Part shown: piece by piece, positions 1-10,100 of the stretch
Layout: each line of letters opens with the position of its first letter
How positions within the stretch are numbered: position 1 is the first letter of the stretch
NCBI RefSeq assembly: GCF_030372765.1
Contig: NZ_JAUCMW010000019.1
Span: forward strand, 38,953-102,952
Length of the DNA: 64,000 nucleotides
Direction of reading: 5' to 3'
Source: Labilibaculum sp. K2S
GTDB lineage: Bacteria; Bacteroidota; Bacteroidia; Bacteroidales; Marinifilaceae
Notes under the pieces: generated by a model
Told to the model about the DNA's origin: nothing
The model's input: only the letters and a program-made list of their open reading frames with translations
The model's database searches: none
Made by a program: the position numbers and the translations under genes

Positions 1-2494
1 GAGCTGTAGGATTGCCGCCAAGTTCTAATGATTCTCCAGCACAGATCGATTTGTCTAATCCGGCATCTATGCTGCTAATAGGATTTATGTTGTATTTAGT
101 TGTATCTCGATCCTCGCAGCTATTTAAGTCAGTAATTTTTAATACAAATTCAGTAGACTGAAGCACCTTAAACTTTGGGTGTAATTCTTCAGAGACGAAA
201 GTGTTGTTGGATGAAGTCCAAGTGTATTTGTATGGTGATGTTCCACCTTCAGCCATTGCATCCGATCCAAGTGCAATTTCAGAACCTTCGCAAATTAGGG
301 TGTCTTTTCCCGCGTAAGCTGATGGAAGGGAGTAAGGATGGAGTGCAAATTTCTGTTCTGATGAACATCCTTCTTTATTTTCCACTTTTAAATAAAACTC
401 ATATTCATTGTCGACTTTATAAATGAATTTATTGGTGTTTTCAAATAGTAAATTTTTATTTTTATTCAACCATTCTGTTTTATAGTAGTCACTTGTTTGA
501 ATTGTGATTTGTTGGTTTTTACAAGTAAAATAATTGTCTTTTAAATCAATTACAGGAAGTTCGTGTACAAATATAAAACTTGTGTCTTTTGCAATACAGC
601 CGTATTCTGATTGTACTTCAAAAATCAAGGAATCTTTTTCGGTAGTAAGGATATTGTAGTTCAGATTATTACTAAGTATTTTGTTTTGGAATGTTTTCCA
701 TGTCCGGATAGTGCCATTTGTTATGGGATGTAAGCTTATGCTTTCACCGTAACATGAGTATGTTTCATTATTTAATTCAATTATCGGGTTTTCATGATAA
801 AAAATATTAATTGTATCGTACACAATACCTCCGTAATTTTTGTTCAATTTCACCCAAACGGTATCATCGGTAGTAAGTGATAGAGAAATTTTGTTTGTAT
901 TGCTTGCAATTTCACCTTTACTTTTTGAATACCAGTTTGCGGTGTAATTGCCATCAGGAATTGATAGTTGAATTTGTTCTCCGGGGCAAACATTTAGATC
1001 TTCCCCTAAACTTATTGGGGCATTAATGAAAAATGTATGTGAATCAGATAATTCAGAAATATTGCCGGCAATGTCAACACTCTGTAAAGCCCAATAATAT
1101 TTGCCTTCAGAGAGATTCGTCAACTCGATAGTTGTGCCTGACAGTTCATTTTGTGAAGTCAATAAATTTTCGCCTGTAGTTAGATTACTATAAAAAGGGT
1201 AGAATTCAGATTTGTCGGCTGTGGTTCCAAGTTTTAATCTGTATTGAAGACTGCTTGGGGCAGATGTATCATCACTGCCTTTGTTCCAATTTAAAGATAC
1301 ATTAGGATAACTTGTTACTGAATTCAATAAGGTTGGAGGGGCAGGGTTTTCGTATGAGAAACTGAAATTGTTAGTATAGAAAAGAGATTTAGGGCCTTCG
1401 GGGATTTGCGTGCCGGAAATGAATATATCGGCTTTACCATCACTATTAAAGTCTGTAATGGACAGGCAACCTGCAAACACATTTGGAAACACGATATTAG
1501 AATTAGAAAGTAGACCGTTGTTGTTGACATACAGCACGGTTTTAGGGCTTGTATTGTTAATACCTCCCATGCTGATCAAATCTAAATCTTCATCACCATC
1601 ATAGTCCAGCCATTCTAAATCGCAGCCACCAAGTGGAACAGATAAGTTTTGAGAAAACTGTAAAGTTCCTTTATTATTTGTGTATACTCTTGATTGATAG
1701 TTTTCACCATCATATCCAGCAATTACAAGGTCAGGGAATCCGTCATTATTGATGTCGCCCCATTTTGAATCGCCCTCTGTTACACCATCCAGTTCAATTA
1801 CTTTATGGAAACCAATGCCTTTTTCATTTCGATATAAATAACATATCCTGCTGGCGCCTTCCGATTTTCCTGCGATTAGAAGATCTGTCCATCCATCTTT
1901 GTCGTAATCAATTGATGTTGTATTTCCTGAATAAATACTTGCCAGGTTGTATTCCTGTGGATAAAAACTTTCATTTTTGTTGTTTATATATGTTTTTGTA
2001 ATGATTTGATTTTTATCATTCAAACCTGACAAAATCAGATCAAGAAACCCATCATTGTTAAAATCTAACCAGGTATGGCTGCTAAGGTTGACATCTTCGA
2101 ATGAAGTTGTCATTTTTACATATGAGTTTCCGTTGATATTTTTAAACAGGAGAGTGTGTTTATTACCATTCTTGTCAATTCCGGTATAAAATAAATCAAG
2201 GTAGTTATCATTGTTAAAATCCAATAAGGAGAGAGAACCATTACTAAGAGGTATTAATTCGGGAACAATCATTTGAGAAAAGTGATCATTGTTATTGATA
2301 TATATGCTGGTTACATACTTATCAGGTTGTTCACCCATTAATACTAAATCTTGGCGCCCATCGTGATTGATGTCACCCCAAACACATTTGCTATTACTCA
2401 AATTTGGAATGTTGGTGAAAACTTTCTCCTGAAATTGAGCCAGACACAAATTAAAACAGAGGCAAACTATGGGGATTAAAAATATTTTTTTCAT
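1..2494 (-). CDS. Large secreted VCBS/FG-GAP, fibronectin and SprB-like surface protein (3' end outside window)
   Basis: An uninterrupted minus-strand frame of about 831 codons starts at the ATG at 2494-2492 and is still open at the left edge. The N-terminus MKKIFLIPIVCLCFNLCLAQ is a signal peptide. Residues about 25-385 are repeated VCBS/FG-GAP-like segments of the type 'GDINHDGRQDLVLMG'. Residues about 385-490 read as a fibronectin III module ('YYWALQSVDIAGN'). Further on are Ig/PKD-like modules, each with a single Cys near its start ('NVCPGE', 'YSCYGE', 'LICEGS', 'SICAGE'), and SprB-like 'EGGTSPYKYTW' segments. This layout is common in cell-surface or secreted proteins exported by type IX secretion, whose sorting domain would lie beyond the edge. 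It follows the 312-residue gene by 26 bp, so they probably form one transcript. I spot-checked the frame at several places and found no stops. Confidence 0.8.
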   Translation of the reverse strand, partial: MKKIFLIPIVCLCFNLCLAQFQEKVFTNIPNLSNSKCVWGDINHDGRQDLVLMGEQPDKYVTSIYINNNDHFSQMIVPELIPLSNGSLSLLDFNNDNYLDLFYTGIDKNGNKHTLLFKNINGNSYVKMTTSFEDVNLSSHTWLDFNNDGFLDLILSGLNDKNQIITKTYINNKNESFYPQEYNLASIYSGNTTSIDYDKDGWTDLLIAGKSEGASRICYLYRNEKGIGFHKVIELDGVTEGDSKWGDINNDGFPDLVIAGYDGENYQSRVYTNNKGTLQFSQNLSVPLGGCDLEWLDYDGDEDLDLISMGGINNTSPKTVLYVNNNGLLSNSNIVFPNVFAGCLSITDFNSDGKADIFISGTQIPEGPKSLFYTNNFSFSYENPAPPTLLNSVTSYPNVSLNWNKGSDDTSAPSSLQYRLKLGTTADKSEFYPFYSNLTTGENLLTSQNELSGTTIELTNLSEGKYYWALQSVDIAGNISELSDSHTFFINAPISLGEDLNVCPGEQIQLSIPDGNYTANWYSKSKGEIASNTNKISLSLTTDDTVWVKLNKNYGGIVYDTINIFYHENPIIELNNETYSCYGESISLHPITNGTIRTWKTFQNKILSNNLNYNILTTEKDSLIFEVQSEYGCIAKDTSFIFVHELPVIDLKDNYFTCKNQQITIQTSDYYKTEWLNKNKNLLFENTNKFIYKVDNEYEFYLKVENKEGCSSEQKFALHPYSLPSAYAGKDTLICEGSEIALGSDAMAEGGTSPYKYTWTSSNNTFVSEELHPKFKVLQSTEFVLKITDLNSCEDRDTTKYNINPISSIDAGLDKSICAGESLELGGNPTA

Positions 2495-2520
2495 TTTTTA
2501 CTATTCAGGAATGGGAAGAA

Positions 2521-3459
2521 CTAGTATTCTTCGTTTGTAATTTTGTAGTCAGGATGTTGTAAAAACCAATCGCGGCATATTTGAAGAGCTTCGGTATAAT
2601 CATTCGTGTCTATATCTCCGCTATCACTTATTTTAAGAGGAAAGTCTTTTATTACAGGAGCCAGATATTCCATGATTCTGTATCCGCATACGATCATCTC
2701 TGTCGATTCTGCATTGGAAGATTCACAGTTTTTTTCATTGCTGTTTAATAACCGGATTAAAAAATCAAAAGCTTCTCTCTGATGTGTATAGATAAGATCA
2801 GGAACGTAATCATAAACTAAATCATCATTTACCTCCATCATCTTAATTTGTTTCATGCAGAATTCCATTGCCGCAAGATCTCCAATTCTTGCCAGTGCCA
2901 GTTTGGCTGCCCAGTATGGTTCATTGCTTTTGATAATTCCAGATGACAGCAGTTCTGTAATACTTTTTAGAGTAGAGTCAGGATTAACATATCCAGCTAA
3001 CCTGATTAGTTCTTGATAGTAAGGGGGCGTCAGGTAAAGTAATTCCAGAATTTTGTTTCGGGCCTTATCGTTATAGCTTTTTTTAGCGTAATCTTTCAGT
3101 AAATCGCTTACAATACCGCAGGTGCCGGAGTTTGAGTCATTAAATCCTTTTAACAGGAAATTAACCACATCCTGTTTAAGGAGAGTGTTTGTGTCATTTT
3201 TAGTTAGTTTATGGGCAATAAGATAAGCGTATTTTCGAACTGCGTCAATTGAATCAATTCTGTATACTTCTAAATCATTTAAGATTTCAAGCTTATTTGT
3301 GCTAAAATCACTTGGCGTATTATGATATGAATCAGGATTTGATATTACATCCTTAAAGAAGGATTGTATCCCTTTTCTGTTTAACTCCTGTGTAAATGAG
3401 GCGTTTGAGAAAAATAATACAACAATACTACATGTAATTAACTTAAAAATTGATTTCAT
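2521..3459 (-). CDS. Secreted alpha-helical (HEAT-like) protein, 312 aa
   Basis: I chose the ATG at 3459 over the longer frame (start 3495) because it begins directly with a signal peptide, MKSIFKLITCSIVVLFFSN...TQ, whereas the extra 12 residues are polar. The mature part is almost entirely helical. It has stretches such as 'DVVNFLLKGFND', 'KARNKILELLYL', 'YWAAKLALARIGD' and 'AFDFLIRLLNSN', spaced like HEAT/armadillo helix pairs. There is no catalytic motif. A pair of Cys residues and an acidic C-terminus are visible. It is the upstream gene of a minus-strand pair with the VCBS/SprB protein 26 bp downstream, so a role as periplasmic or surface partner of that protein is possible. No function can be assigned from sequence alone. 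Confidence 0.75.
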   Translation of the reverse strand: MKSIFKLITCSIVVLFFSNASFTQELNRKGIQSFFKDVISNPDSYHNTPSDFSTNKLEILNDLEVYRIDSIDAVRKYAYLIAHKLTKNDTNTLLKQDVVNFLLKGFNDSNSGTCGIVSDLLKDYAKKSYNDKARNKILELLYLTPPYYQELIRLAGYVNPDSTLKSITELLSSGIIKSNEPYWAAKLALARIGDLAAMEFCMKQIKMMEVNDDLVYDYVPDLIYTHQREAFDFLIRLLNSNEKNCESSNAESTEMIVCGYRIMEYLAPVIKDFPLKISDSGDIDTNDYTEALQICRDWFLQHPDYKITNEEY

Positions 3460-3999
3460 GATTTTATTTTGAAAATTATGTTCGAATATAGACAAATAAA
3501 ATAAAATTGGAGAATAACTTCATGATATTATCCTCTTCCATATGTTAGAATGCATTTAAATTAATCATAGTTGTATTTTGTTTTAATGTGATTTTACTAT
3601 TTAAAAGATTCGTTTTAAAAAGGTTTGTAAATTGCATAAAATAATTCTGTTTTGTATGTATGTCCTTATTTGTAAGGGGTATTGGTTGATTTATTTTGTT
3701 GTGTGGTGGTTGTTAAATGTATTAATTTACGAAGCTTTTGAAGATGTATTTTTTCACTTGTGTCAACATAAAAGAATATTAAAAATCTAATTTGCTTGTT
3801 AATTAGGATATTTATTTTAAGGCTGATAAAATTGAGTGTTATTTAAGAAATATTAACAAAAAATATTGTGTATTAACATATTAGTGTTTATTATTGTTGG
3901 CCGAATAATGTAACATATAAAATTTAATAGTTTTAGGGTATTTCAACCTGTTACGGTTAATTTCCTGAGCTAGAGTATTAGATAAAATAGTAATCCAGA
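3460..3999. promoter_or_regulatory. Divergent A/T-rich intergenic region
   Basis: These 540 bases separate the minus-strand pair from the plus-strand barrel genes, so promoters for both directions must lie here unless transcription enters from outside. The stretch is extremely A/T-rich. I found no unambiguous Bacteroidota -33/-7 pair (TTG / TAnnTTTG) and no clear hairpin. No coding frame is visible. Confidence 0.35.
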
Positions 4000-5391
4000 A
4001 TGAGAGGGAAAATAATTTTATTGGTTTTTATTGTCGTGTCATTTCACCTCAAGGCTCAAAAAATACCCTTGGTTAACTATACAGAATCTCCATTGCAATA
4101 CAATCCTTCAGCTATTGTCGGGTTACCGTATGCAAAAGTAAGTTTCTACAATCGCATTCAGAAAATCAAATCAGGTTCTGGTTTCACAACCTCTTTGGTT
4201 ACTGGTGTTTTGCCGGTTTTAAATGATAAGAAACGAGGCCATTTGGGCGCTGTAGGGGTGTCGTTTATGTCTGATGATTTATCGTCTAATGATTTGCTGA
4301 AGGAAGAGAGTTTTGCCGTTTCTTTGGCCTATAAGTTGAAAGTGTCGGATCAATTAAATTTAGGTTTGGGTATTTCCTGGAATGTGCTTCAGCGTTTTTT
4401 TGATAATGATGGTTTTACAACGGGCAGTCAGTATGTTTTAGGAGAAGGTTTTAGTTCAAGTTTAGCCATTAATGAAAATTTTCAGGATATATCAGACGGA
4501 TATTCTTCATGGAACTCCGGAATTCGACTTGAAAAAATAGATCGGAACAACGCTGTTAACTATTTTCTTAGTGCTTCTATAGCGAATTTAAATAGACCTG
4601 TTTACACTTCCGGGAACGATCAAAAAGAGAAGCTTTCTTATCAATATGGTCTTCAGTTTGGGTACAATTTTTTATTAGGGAATGAATTAAGTCTGTTAGC
4701 AGATGGTGATTTGAGATTTCAGGATGAGAATGAGTGGTTAAATCTTGGTTTGGATATGAGATATTATTGGAAGAATTCCAACGGAGGTTTTTTTAAGGAA
4801 GGAAGTGTTGCTTTAATTCCCCGGTATGTTGTGGACAAAGTCTACGCACTTGCTTTAGAGTTTTCGCAATCCTTTTATTCAATAAGAGTTGGCCGTACAA
4901 TTACATCTTCAAAAATAAATTCTAATTACATGACAAGCAATGAAGTGATGCTTTCGTTGAATAAGAATTTTAGTCGGGAAAAGAAATCCGGCTTCTCTGA
5001 TAAGATAAAAAATGCAAGTGGACTTGTACGTAAAAAGAAGGAGGAGTTTGTTTGGGACGATGAGTACTGGGATTATTCAACCGTTGATCAGCACAAAATT
5101 ATAGATAAGAGTTTGAAGAAGTTTATTGACTCTTTGATTGAACGGATGCAAAAACATAAAAATTCAATTGTTCATATACATGTCTTTACCGATATGATGG
5201 TAAATGATGCGAAGAATCTGGAAGTATCTGTTCATAGGGCTGAAATTATTTCCGATTATTTCGAGCAACAGGGAATTGCAGGAAACAGAGTGGATTATTT
5301 TGGGGAAGGAAACTCCAATCCTGTTGTTGCCAATGCATATGGTCAGGAAAGATTAAAGAACAGACGAATCAAATTTATTATTTATCGGTAA
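4000..5391 (+). CDS. PorP/SprF-type outer-membrane barrel fused to a C-terminal OmpA domain
   Basis: The signal peptide MRGKIILLVFIVVSFHLKAQ is followed by 'PLVNYTESPLQYNPSAIVG', the typical opening of PorP/SprF proteins (usually '...YMFNPLAINPAYAG'). Alternating amphipathic strands run to about residue 325. Residues about 355-463 form an OmpA-like peptidoglycan-binding domain. Its key points are 'HVFTDM' (the TD), 'RAEIISDYFEQQGI', 'RVDYFGEGNSNPV' and the closing 'NRRIKFII'. Known PorP/SprF proteins are about 300-340 residues and act with the type IX system in exporting or anchoring specific substrates such as SprB. The fusion would anchor the barrel to the cell wall. The next gene begins 3 bp after the stop, which suggests tight co-translation. 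The PorP/SprF call rests on the N-terminus and overall strand pattern. The OmpA call is secure. Confidence 0.8.
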   Translation: MRGKIILLVFIVVSFHLKAQKIPLVNYTESPLQYNPSAIVGLPYAKVSFYNRIQKIKSGSGFTTSLVTGVLPVLNDKKRGHLGAVGVSFMSDDLSSNDLLKEESFAVSLAYKLKVSDQLNLGLGISWNVLQRFFDNDGFTTGSQYVLGEGFSSSLAINENFQDISDGYSSWNSGIRLEKIDRNNAVNYFLSASIANLNRPVYTSGNDQKEKLSYQYGLQFGYNFLLGNELSLLADGDLRFQDENEWLNLGLDMRYYWKNSNGGFFKEGSVALIPRYVVDKVYALALEFSQSFYSIRVGRTITSSKINSNYMTSNEVMLSLNKNFSREKKSGFSDKIKNASGLVRKKKEEFVWDDEYWDYSTVDQHKIIDKSLKKFIDSLIERMQKHKNSIVHIHVFTDMMVNDAKNLEVSVHRAEIISDYFEQQGIAGNRVDYFGEGNSNPVVANAYGQERLKNRRIKFIIYR

Positions 5392-5394
5392 GAA

Positions 5395-7161
5395 ATGAAT
5401 AAAGGGGTTCACGATATAATAAGTTTGAGGAGAAATAGAGATCAGAGAACCCGGATATTTGCCCGGATCTTGTGTTTCCTGTTTATTCAGTTAAGTTCAT
5501 TTCTTGTTGTTTGTGCTCAGGATGTTGAGCAAGTAATCAATGCAAAAAAGATTGGTGTTTCGGGTAGTATCTCAGCCAATAATGTTAATTATTCGGCAAT
5601 AGGGGTTAAGCGCAACAGAGACGCACATACGTTTTATGCTACGGGCAGTTTGAATTTGTCACTGTTTGAACAGTGGTCAATTCCTTTAAATTTCACCTAT
5701 TCAAATCAGGATGTAGAATTATCGCATGGAGTTAGTTTTAACCAGATAGGAATATCTCCAACTTACAAGTGGGTGAAGCTGCATGCGGGTTATTCAGCCA
5801 TGAGTTTCTCGCCTTATAGTTTAAGCGGACATAGTTTTTTAGGAGTAGGGCTTGAGCTGACTCCACCAATAAAACTAAGCGCCAGCCTTATGTTTGGAAG
5901 GCTTCGGAAAGCGGAAGAACCAGTAGGTACGGAAAAGGAAACATTGTTCTCCTACAAAAGGATGGGCTACGGTTTAAAGCTAAATTACAAAGACAAGGGG
6001 GATGATTTGAGTGTTATTGCATTTGGGGCTAAGGATGATGAGAATTCAGTAAAGCTTATTCCAGACAACACCGAAATCACACCCATGGAAAACCTGGTAT
6101 TGGGAGTGAATGTTCGTAAAAATCTGTTCAGTAAAATATTTGTTGGTGTTGAATATACCAATAGTATGCTGACGCAGGATAAAAGACTTGAAAACAGGGG
6201 CGAAAAGAATACCGGTGTATTCGTACTTACCAATGGCATTATGAACGCCAACTCATCCAGTTCTGTTTATACCGCTATCAAAACTGATGTATCCTATCAA
6301 AGTCAGGATTTTTCTGTGTCGATGTTGTACGAAAGGGTTGATCCGGAGTACCAAACATTGGGAGCCTATTATTTTACCAATGATATGGAGAATATATCAG
6401 TGACAACTGCCAAACAGTTTTTAAAGGGACACTTAAATATTTCTGCAAATGCCGGTTTGCAAAGGAATGATCTGAAAAACGAAAAAAAATCAAGAATGAA
6501 TAATGTGGTGGGAGCGGTAAATGTTGGAATACAAACGGGAGCCAAAACGAACCTGAATTTATCCTACTCAAACTATAGTTCTTTCACGAATATCCGATCC
6601 GATTTCGAAGATATAAACGAAGTGAATCAGCAACAGGTTTATGATACCCTCGATTTTACCCAGGTTTCTCAGAATATGTCTCTTACTCTGTCGCAGGTTT
6701 TGGGTGATGTGAAAAATGCAGATGCCAGACAAAATTTAAATGTTAATCTGAATGTGCAAATGGCTTCGGAAAAACAGGAAGGGCAGAATAAAAAGCCTGG
6801 AAATAAATTCTACAGCACCGGAATAACGCATAGTATTAGTTGGAAAAACAGTGGAGTTTCTTTGTCCTCTTCAATAAATGGGAATTACAACGATATGGAA
6901 TCGGGTGATGCTTTAACTCTTGGGCCAACACTGAGTTTGTCCAAAAGGTTTAAAAAGAATTTGAGAAGTTCGGTGAGCGGATCCTGGAACAGATCTTATC
7001 AGAACGGCGATTTTGCAAATCGGATTTATGTGATTCGGTGCAATAATTCTTATGCAGTAAAGAAACATAGTTTTACTCTTAGCATGAATTATATGAATAG
7101 GCACGAAGAGAAAAAATATGCAGAGTTCACACTTAGTATGGGTTACAATTACAGTTTTTAA
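5395..7161 (+). CDS. Outer-membrane beta-barrel protein, 588 aa
   Basis: An N-terminal signal (a long basic n-region, then 'ILCFLFIQLSSFLVVCAQ') precedes a protein made of repeating amphipathic strands separated by polar loops. Examples are 'SLNLSLFEQWSIPLNFTYS', 'VKLHAGYSAMSF' and 'GAVNVGIQTGAKTNLNLSY'. It ends in 'EFTLSMGYNYSF', a terminal strand with C-terminal Phe typical of outer-membrane barrels. There is no plug or TonB box. The start lies 3 bp after the PorP/SprF-OmpA gene and the 1516-residue gene begins 14 bp downstream, so these three are almost certainly one operon. It may be the pore or anchor for that large exported partner. I cannot name a family. Confidence 0.8.
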   Translation: MNKGVHDIISLRRNRDQRTRIFARILCFLFIQLSSFLVVCAQDVEQVINAKKIGVSGSISANNVNYSAIGVKRNRDAHTFYATGSLNLSLFEQWSIPLNFTYSNQDVELSHGVSFNQIGISPTYKWVKLHAGYSAMSFSPYSLSGHSFLGVGLELTPPIKLSASLMFGRLRKAEEPVGTEKETLFSYKRMGYGLKLNYKDKGDDLSVIAFGAKDDENSVKLIPDNTEITPMENLVLGVNVRKNLFSKIFVGVEYTNSMLTQDKRLENRGEKNTGVFVLTNGIMNANSSSSVYTAIKTDVSYQSQDFSVSMLYERVDPEYQTLGAYYFTNDMENISVTTAKQFLKGHLNISANAGLQRNDLKNEKKSRMNNVVGAVNVGIQTGAKTNLNLSYSNYSSFTNIRSDFEDINEVNQQQVYDTLDFTQVSQNMSLTLSQVLGDVKNADARQNLNVNLNVQMASEKQEGQNKKPGNKFYSTGITHSISWKNSGVSLSSSINGNYNDMESGDALTLGPTLSLSKRFKKNLRSSVSGSWNRSYQNGDFANRIYVIRCNNSYAVKKHSFTLSMNYMNRHEEKKYAEFTLSMGYNYSF

Positions 7162-7175
7162 ACAAATAGCAGAAA

Positions 7176-10100
7176 ATGAAGTTCGATTCAATAGGTAATA
7201 AATTAGTTCGGGATGGAATTTACAGGGCAACGATGAGGCAATCGCTGCGAAATTTGATGTTGCTGATTTTGCTTGTTTCTGTATTTAAAGTTGGATTTTC
7301 TGCAAATCATTTTGCTGTTGAAAATGATATTGATGAAATAAAACTCTTTCAAGAGGATTCCGTTCAATCGCAAGGAGCCTCGATGGCTGCATCTTTGCTT
7401 AATCCGAAGGATGTTAAGCGAATGGAGAAATTGATTGCTACCGCAAAAAAAATCAGAACCGAATCACGTAAGCTCCAGGACTTAATCAATTCATCAAAAT
7501 CATTCGATTTGCCATTGGGTAAAGATCAGTCAATGGGAGTGGGAGGAGTTACGATATGCATCGATTCCGTCTTTCTAACTCCTAAAGGAGGCGAACTTTG
7601 TGCTTCAGCATTAATTGATGTACCTCTTGCAAAAAGACAACTTGGATTTGCCGGAAGCCGGATTGGCTTTAACCGTGGCGGATTTACCGGCGATGCCCGA
7701 TTGATGCTGATTGGAAATCAGTCATTTGCTTTGAATAAAAATATGAACTTGGTATTCGTTGGTGAGAATAAAAAAACCTTTGTTGATTGGGATTGCAACG
7801 GATACAGGGGAATGGGTTTGCAGGGAATGGTAGAGTTTAGCCGCGATGTACTATTGCCTGCCGATACCATTAATACGACTAAGGTTTCTGCAGCTTTCGA
7901 AACCAGTATTACTACATTTTCTGATTTTATTGTTGATGTGAGCTTGGATCCTTTTCAGGTGAAAGGTCTTACCGATTTTAAGTTTAAGGTTAGCAATGCT
8001 GTTTTCGATTTTAGTGATACCCGAAATTCTTCAGGGATGGTCTTCCCAAAAGGCTATCAATCTACCTCAATGCCTGAATTGAATAGTCCGCTTTGGCAGG
8101 GATTCTATTTAAAAGATTTAAATGTTGAGATTCCAAGTCAATACCGAAAGAAAAATCAAGAGAATAATATCACTCTTTTTTTACAGAGTGCTGTTATCGA
8201 TGAAATGGGCTTTACAGGGGAATTTGGCGGGACTAATTTAATTCCTTTGGAAGAAGGAGATATGAGTGGCTGGGCATATTCTTTGGATACATTGGGAGTG
8301 GGTTTAAAGTACAATAAGTTACAAAAGGCATGGTTCAATGGTGATATTTTAATACCAATTGCAGGTGATACAGATCATTTGGGCTATTATGGTTTAATTC
8401 AACCTGATGATAAATATTATGTGAAGGCAACAGTAAAGGAAGATATGGATTTTCCGCTGTTTAAATCAGAAGTGAAATTAGCTCCCTCTTCGTATTTAGA
8501 GGTTGATGTTGAAGATCACCGCTTTCATCCAAAAGCGGTATTGCATGGTTCAATGGTGCCAAAAACAAATCTCTTACATGTTGGAGACATTTCTTTTGAA
8601 GGATTAATGGTGACTACCCGGGAACCCTTTCTGGATGCAGATCGTTTTAGTTTAGGACGAGAGAATGCACCTAAAAAGTTAGGTTTCTTACCGATTCAAC
8701 TCAACAGAATTACATTAACGAAACGAAAAACGAATGAATACGGTTTGGGTTTGGACATGACCGTTAATGTTAGCAGTAGTTTTAGTGGGATTGCAGAAGC
8801 TATTATTTTGGCCGAAAAAGATCCTGAACGAATTAAATTTAAGTATGCCGGATTGGATATAGGCAAGCTGGGTATTGAAGTAAATCAGGGCAGTTATCAA
8901 TTAAAAGGTTTTGCACAATGGTACAAGAATGATCCTCTGTACGGATCTGGTTTTAAAGGAATGGTTGATGCCAAATTTACGCCCGGAATTGCTTTGCAGG
9001 CTTCAGCGCTTTTTGGCAGTGTTGAAGGATATCGATATTGGTATGCCGATGGTATGTTTACTTTGCCGAGTGGTGTTCCTGTATTTCCAGGTTTAAGTAT
9101 TTACTCTTTTGGAGGTGGTGTTTACAATAGGATGTCGCATAGCGGAACAGCTTTAGGTGCAGGCAGTATTGGGGCAACTCCCAGTGGAATTGTTTATGTG
9201 CCAAACAAGAAAGCCGGCCTTGGTTTAAAAGCGAGAGCCGATCTGGCTTCACCAGATAAAGCCGCAGTAACAGTTGAAACAATTTTCGAGATGTCGTTCA
9301 ATAGCAATGGAGGATTGAATTACATTTCGTTTGAAGGAAATGGGAAATTTTTATCTCCCTTAAATATTCCGGGTGCTGATGCTATGCAGGCAAGTTGTAT
9401 GAAGTTGTCTAAAAGCCTGGACAAAGGATTAAACAATTTGGTAGATGTAGTTAATATTCCGGGATTAAAGGGACAATCGGATGTTCAAACGCAAATGTTT
9501 GGCTCTGAAAGTGAAATTGCCGGAAAATCTGTGGTGGCTGCAAAAGCAAAAGTCAGCTACGATTTTCCCAATAAAAGTTTGCACGGAACATTTGATTTGT
9601 TCATGAATGTGCCGGGAGGAGTTATTCAGGGAGTAGGATCGAATGGAAGAGCAGGTTGGGCCGAATTGCATGTCGATCCTAAAGATTGGTATTTCTACAT
9701 GGGAACACCCGAAGACCGTGTAGGTATCAAACTCATGCGCATACTAAAAACAGGCAGCTACTTTATGGTGGGAACAAAAATACTGGGCAGTCCGCCTCCT
9801 CCGGATGAAGTTGCAGATATTCTGGGTGCAGATGACTTGGATTACATGAGAGATTTTAATGCTTTGGGAACAGGAAAAGGCTTTGCTTTTGGCTCCAATG
9901 TCAGCATCAGTACCGGAAATCTGAATTTCCTTATTTTCTACGGCTATTTTAATGCCGGTGCAGGTTTCGATATCATGTTAAAGAATTATGGTAACGAAGT
10001 GCGGTGCAAGGGGAGTGGTAAATCGCCGGGCATTGATGGCTGGTATGCCAACGGACAGGCTTACGCTTATCTCGATGGAGAGATTGGTATTCAGGTGAAA

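Noticed and set aside
175..2001. Plus-strand short frames within the first 2 kb (for example 175-426, 1410-1604, 1765-2001)
   Set aside because: They lie opposite the long, continuous minus-strand frame with clear VCBS, FN3 and SprB-like content. They have no domain, signal or codon pattern of their own.
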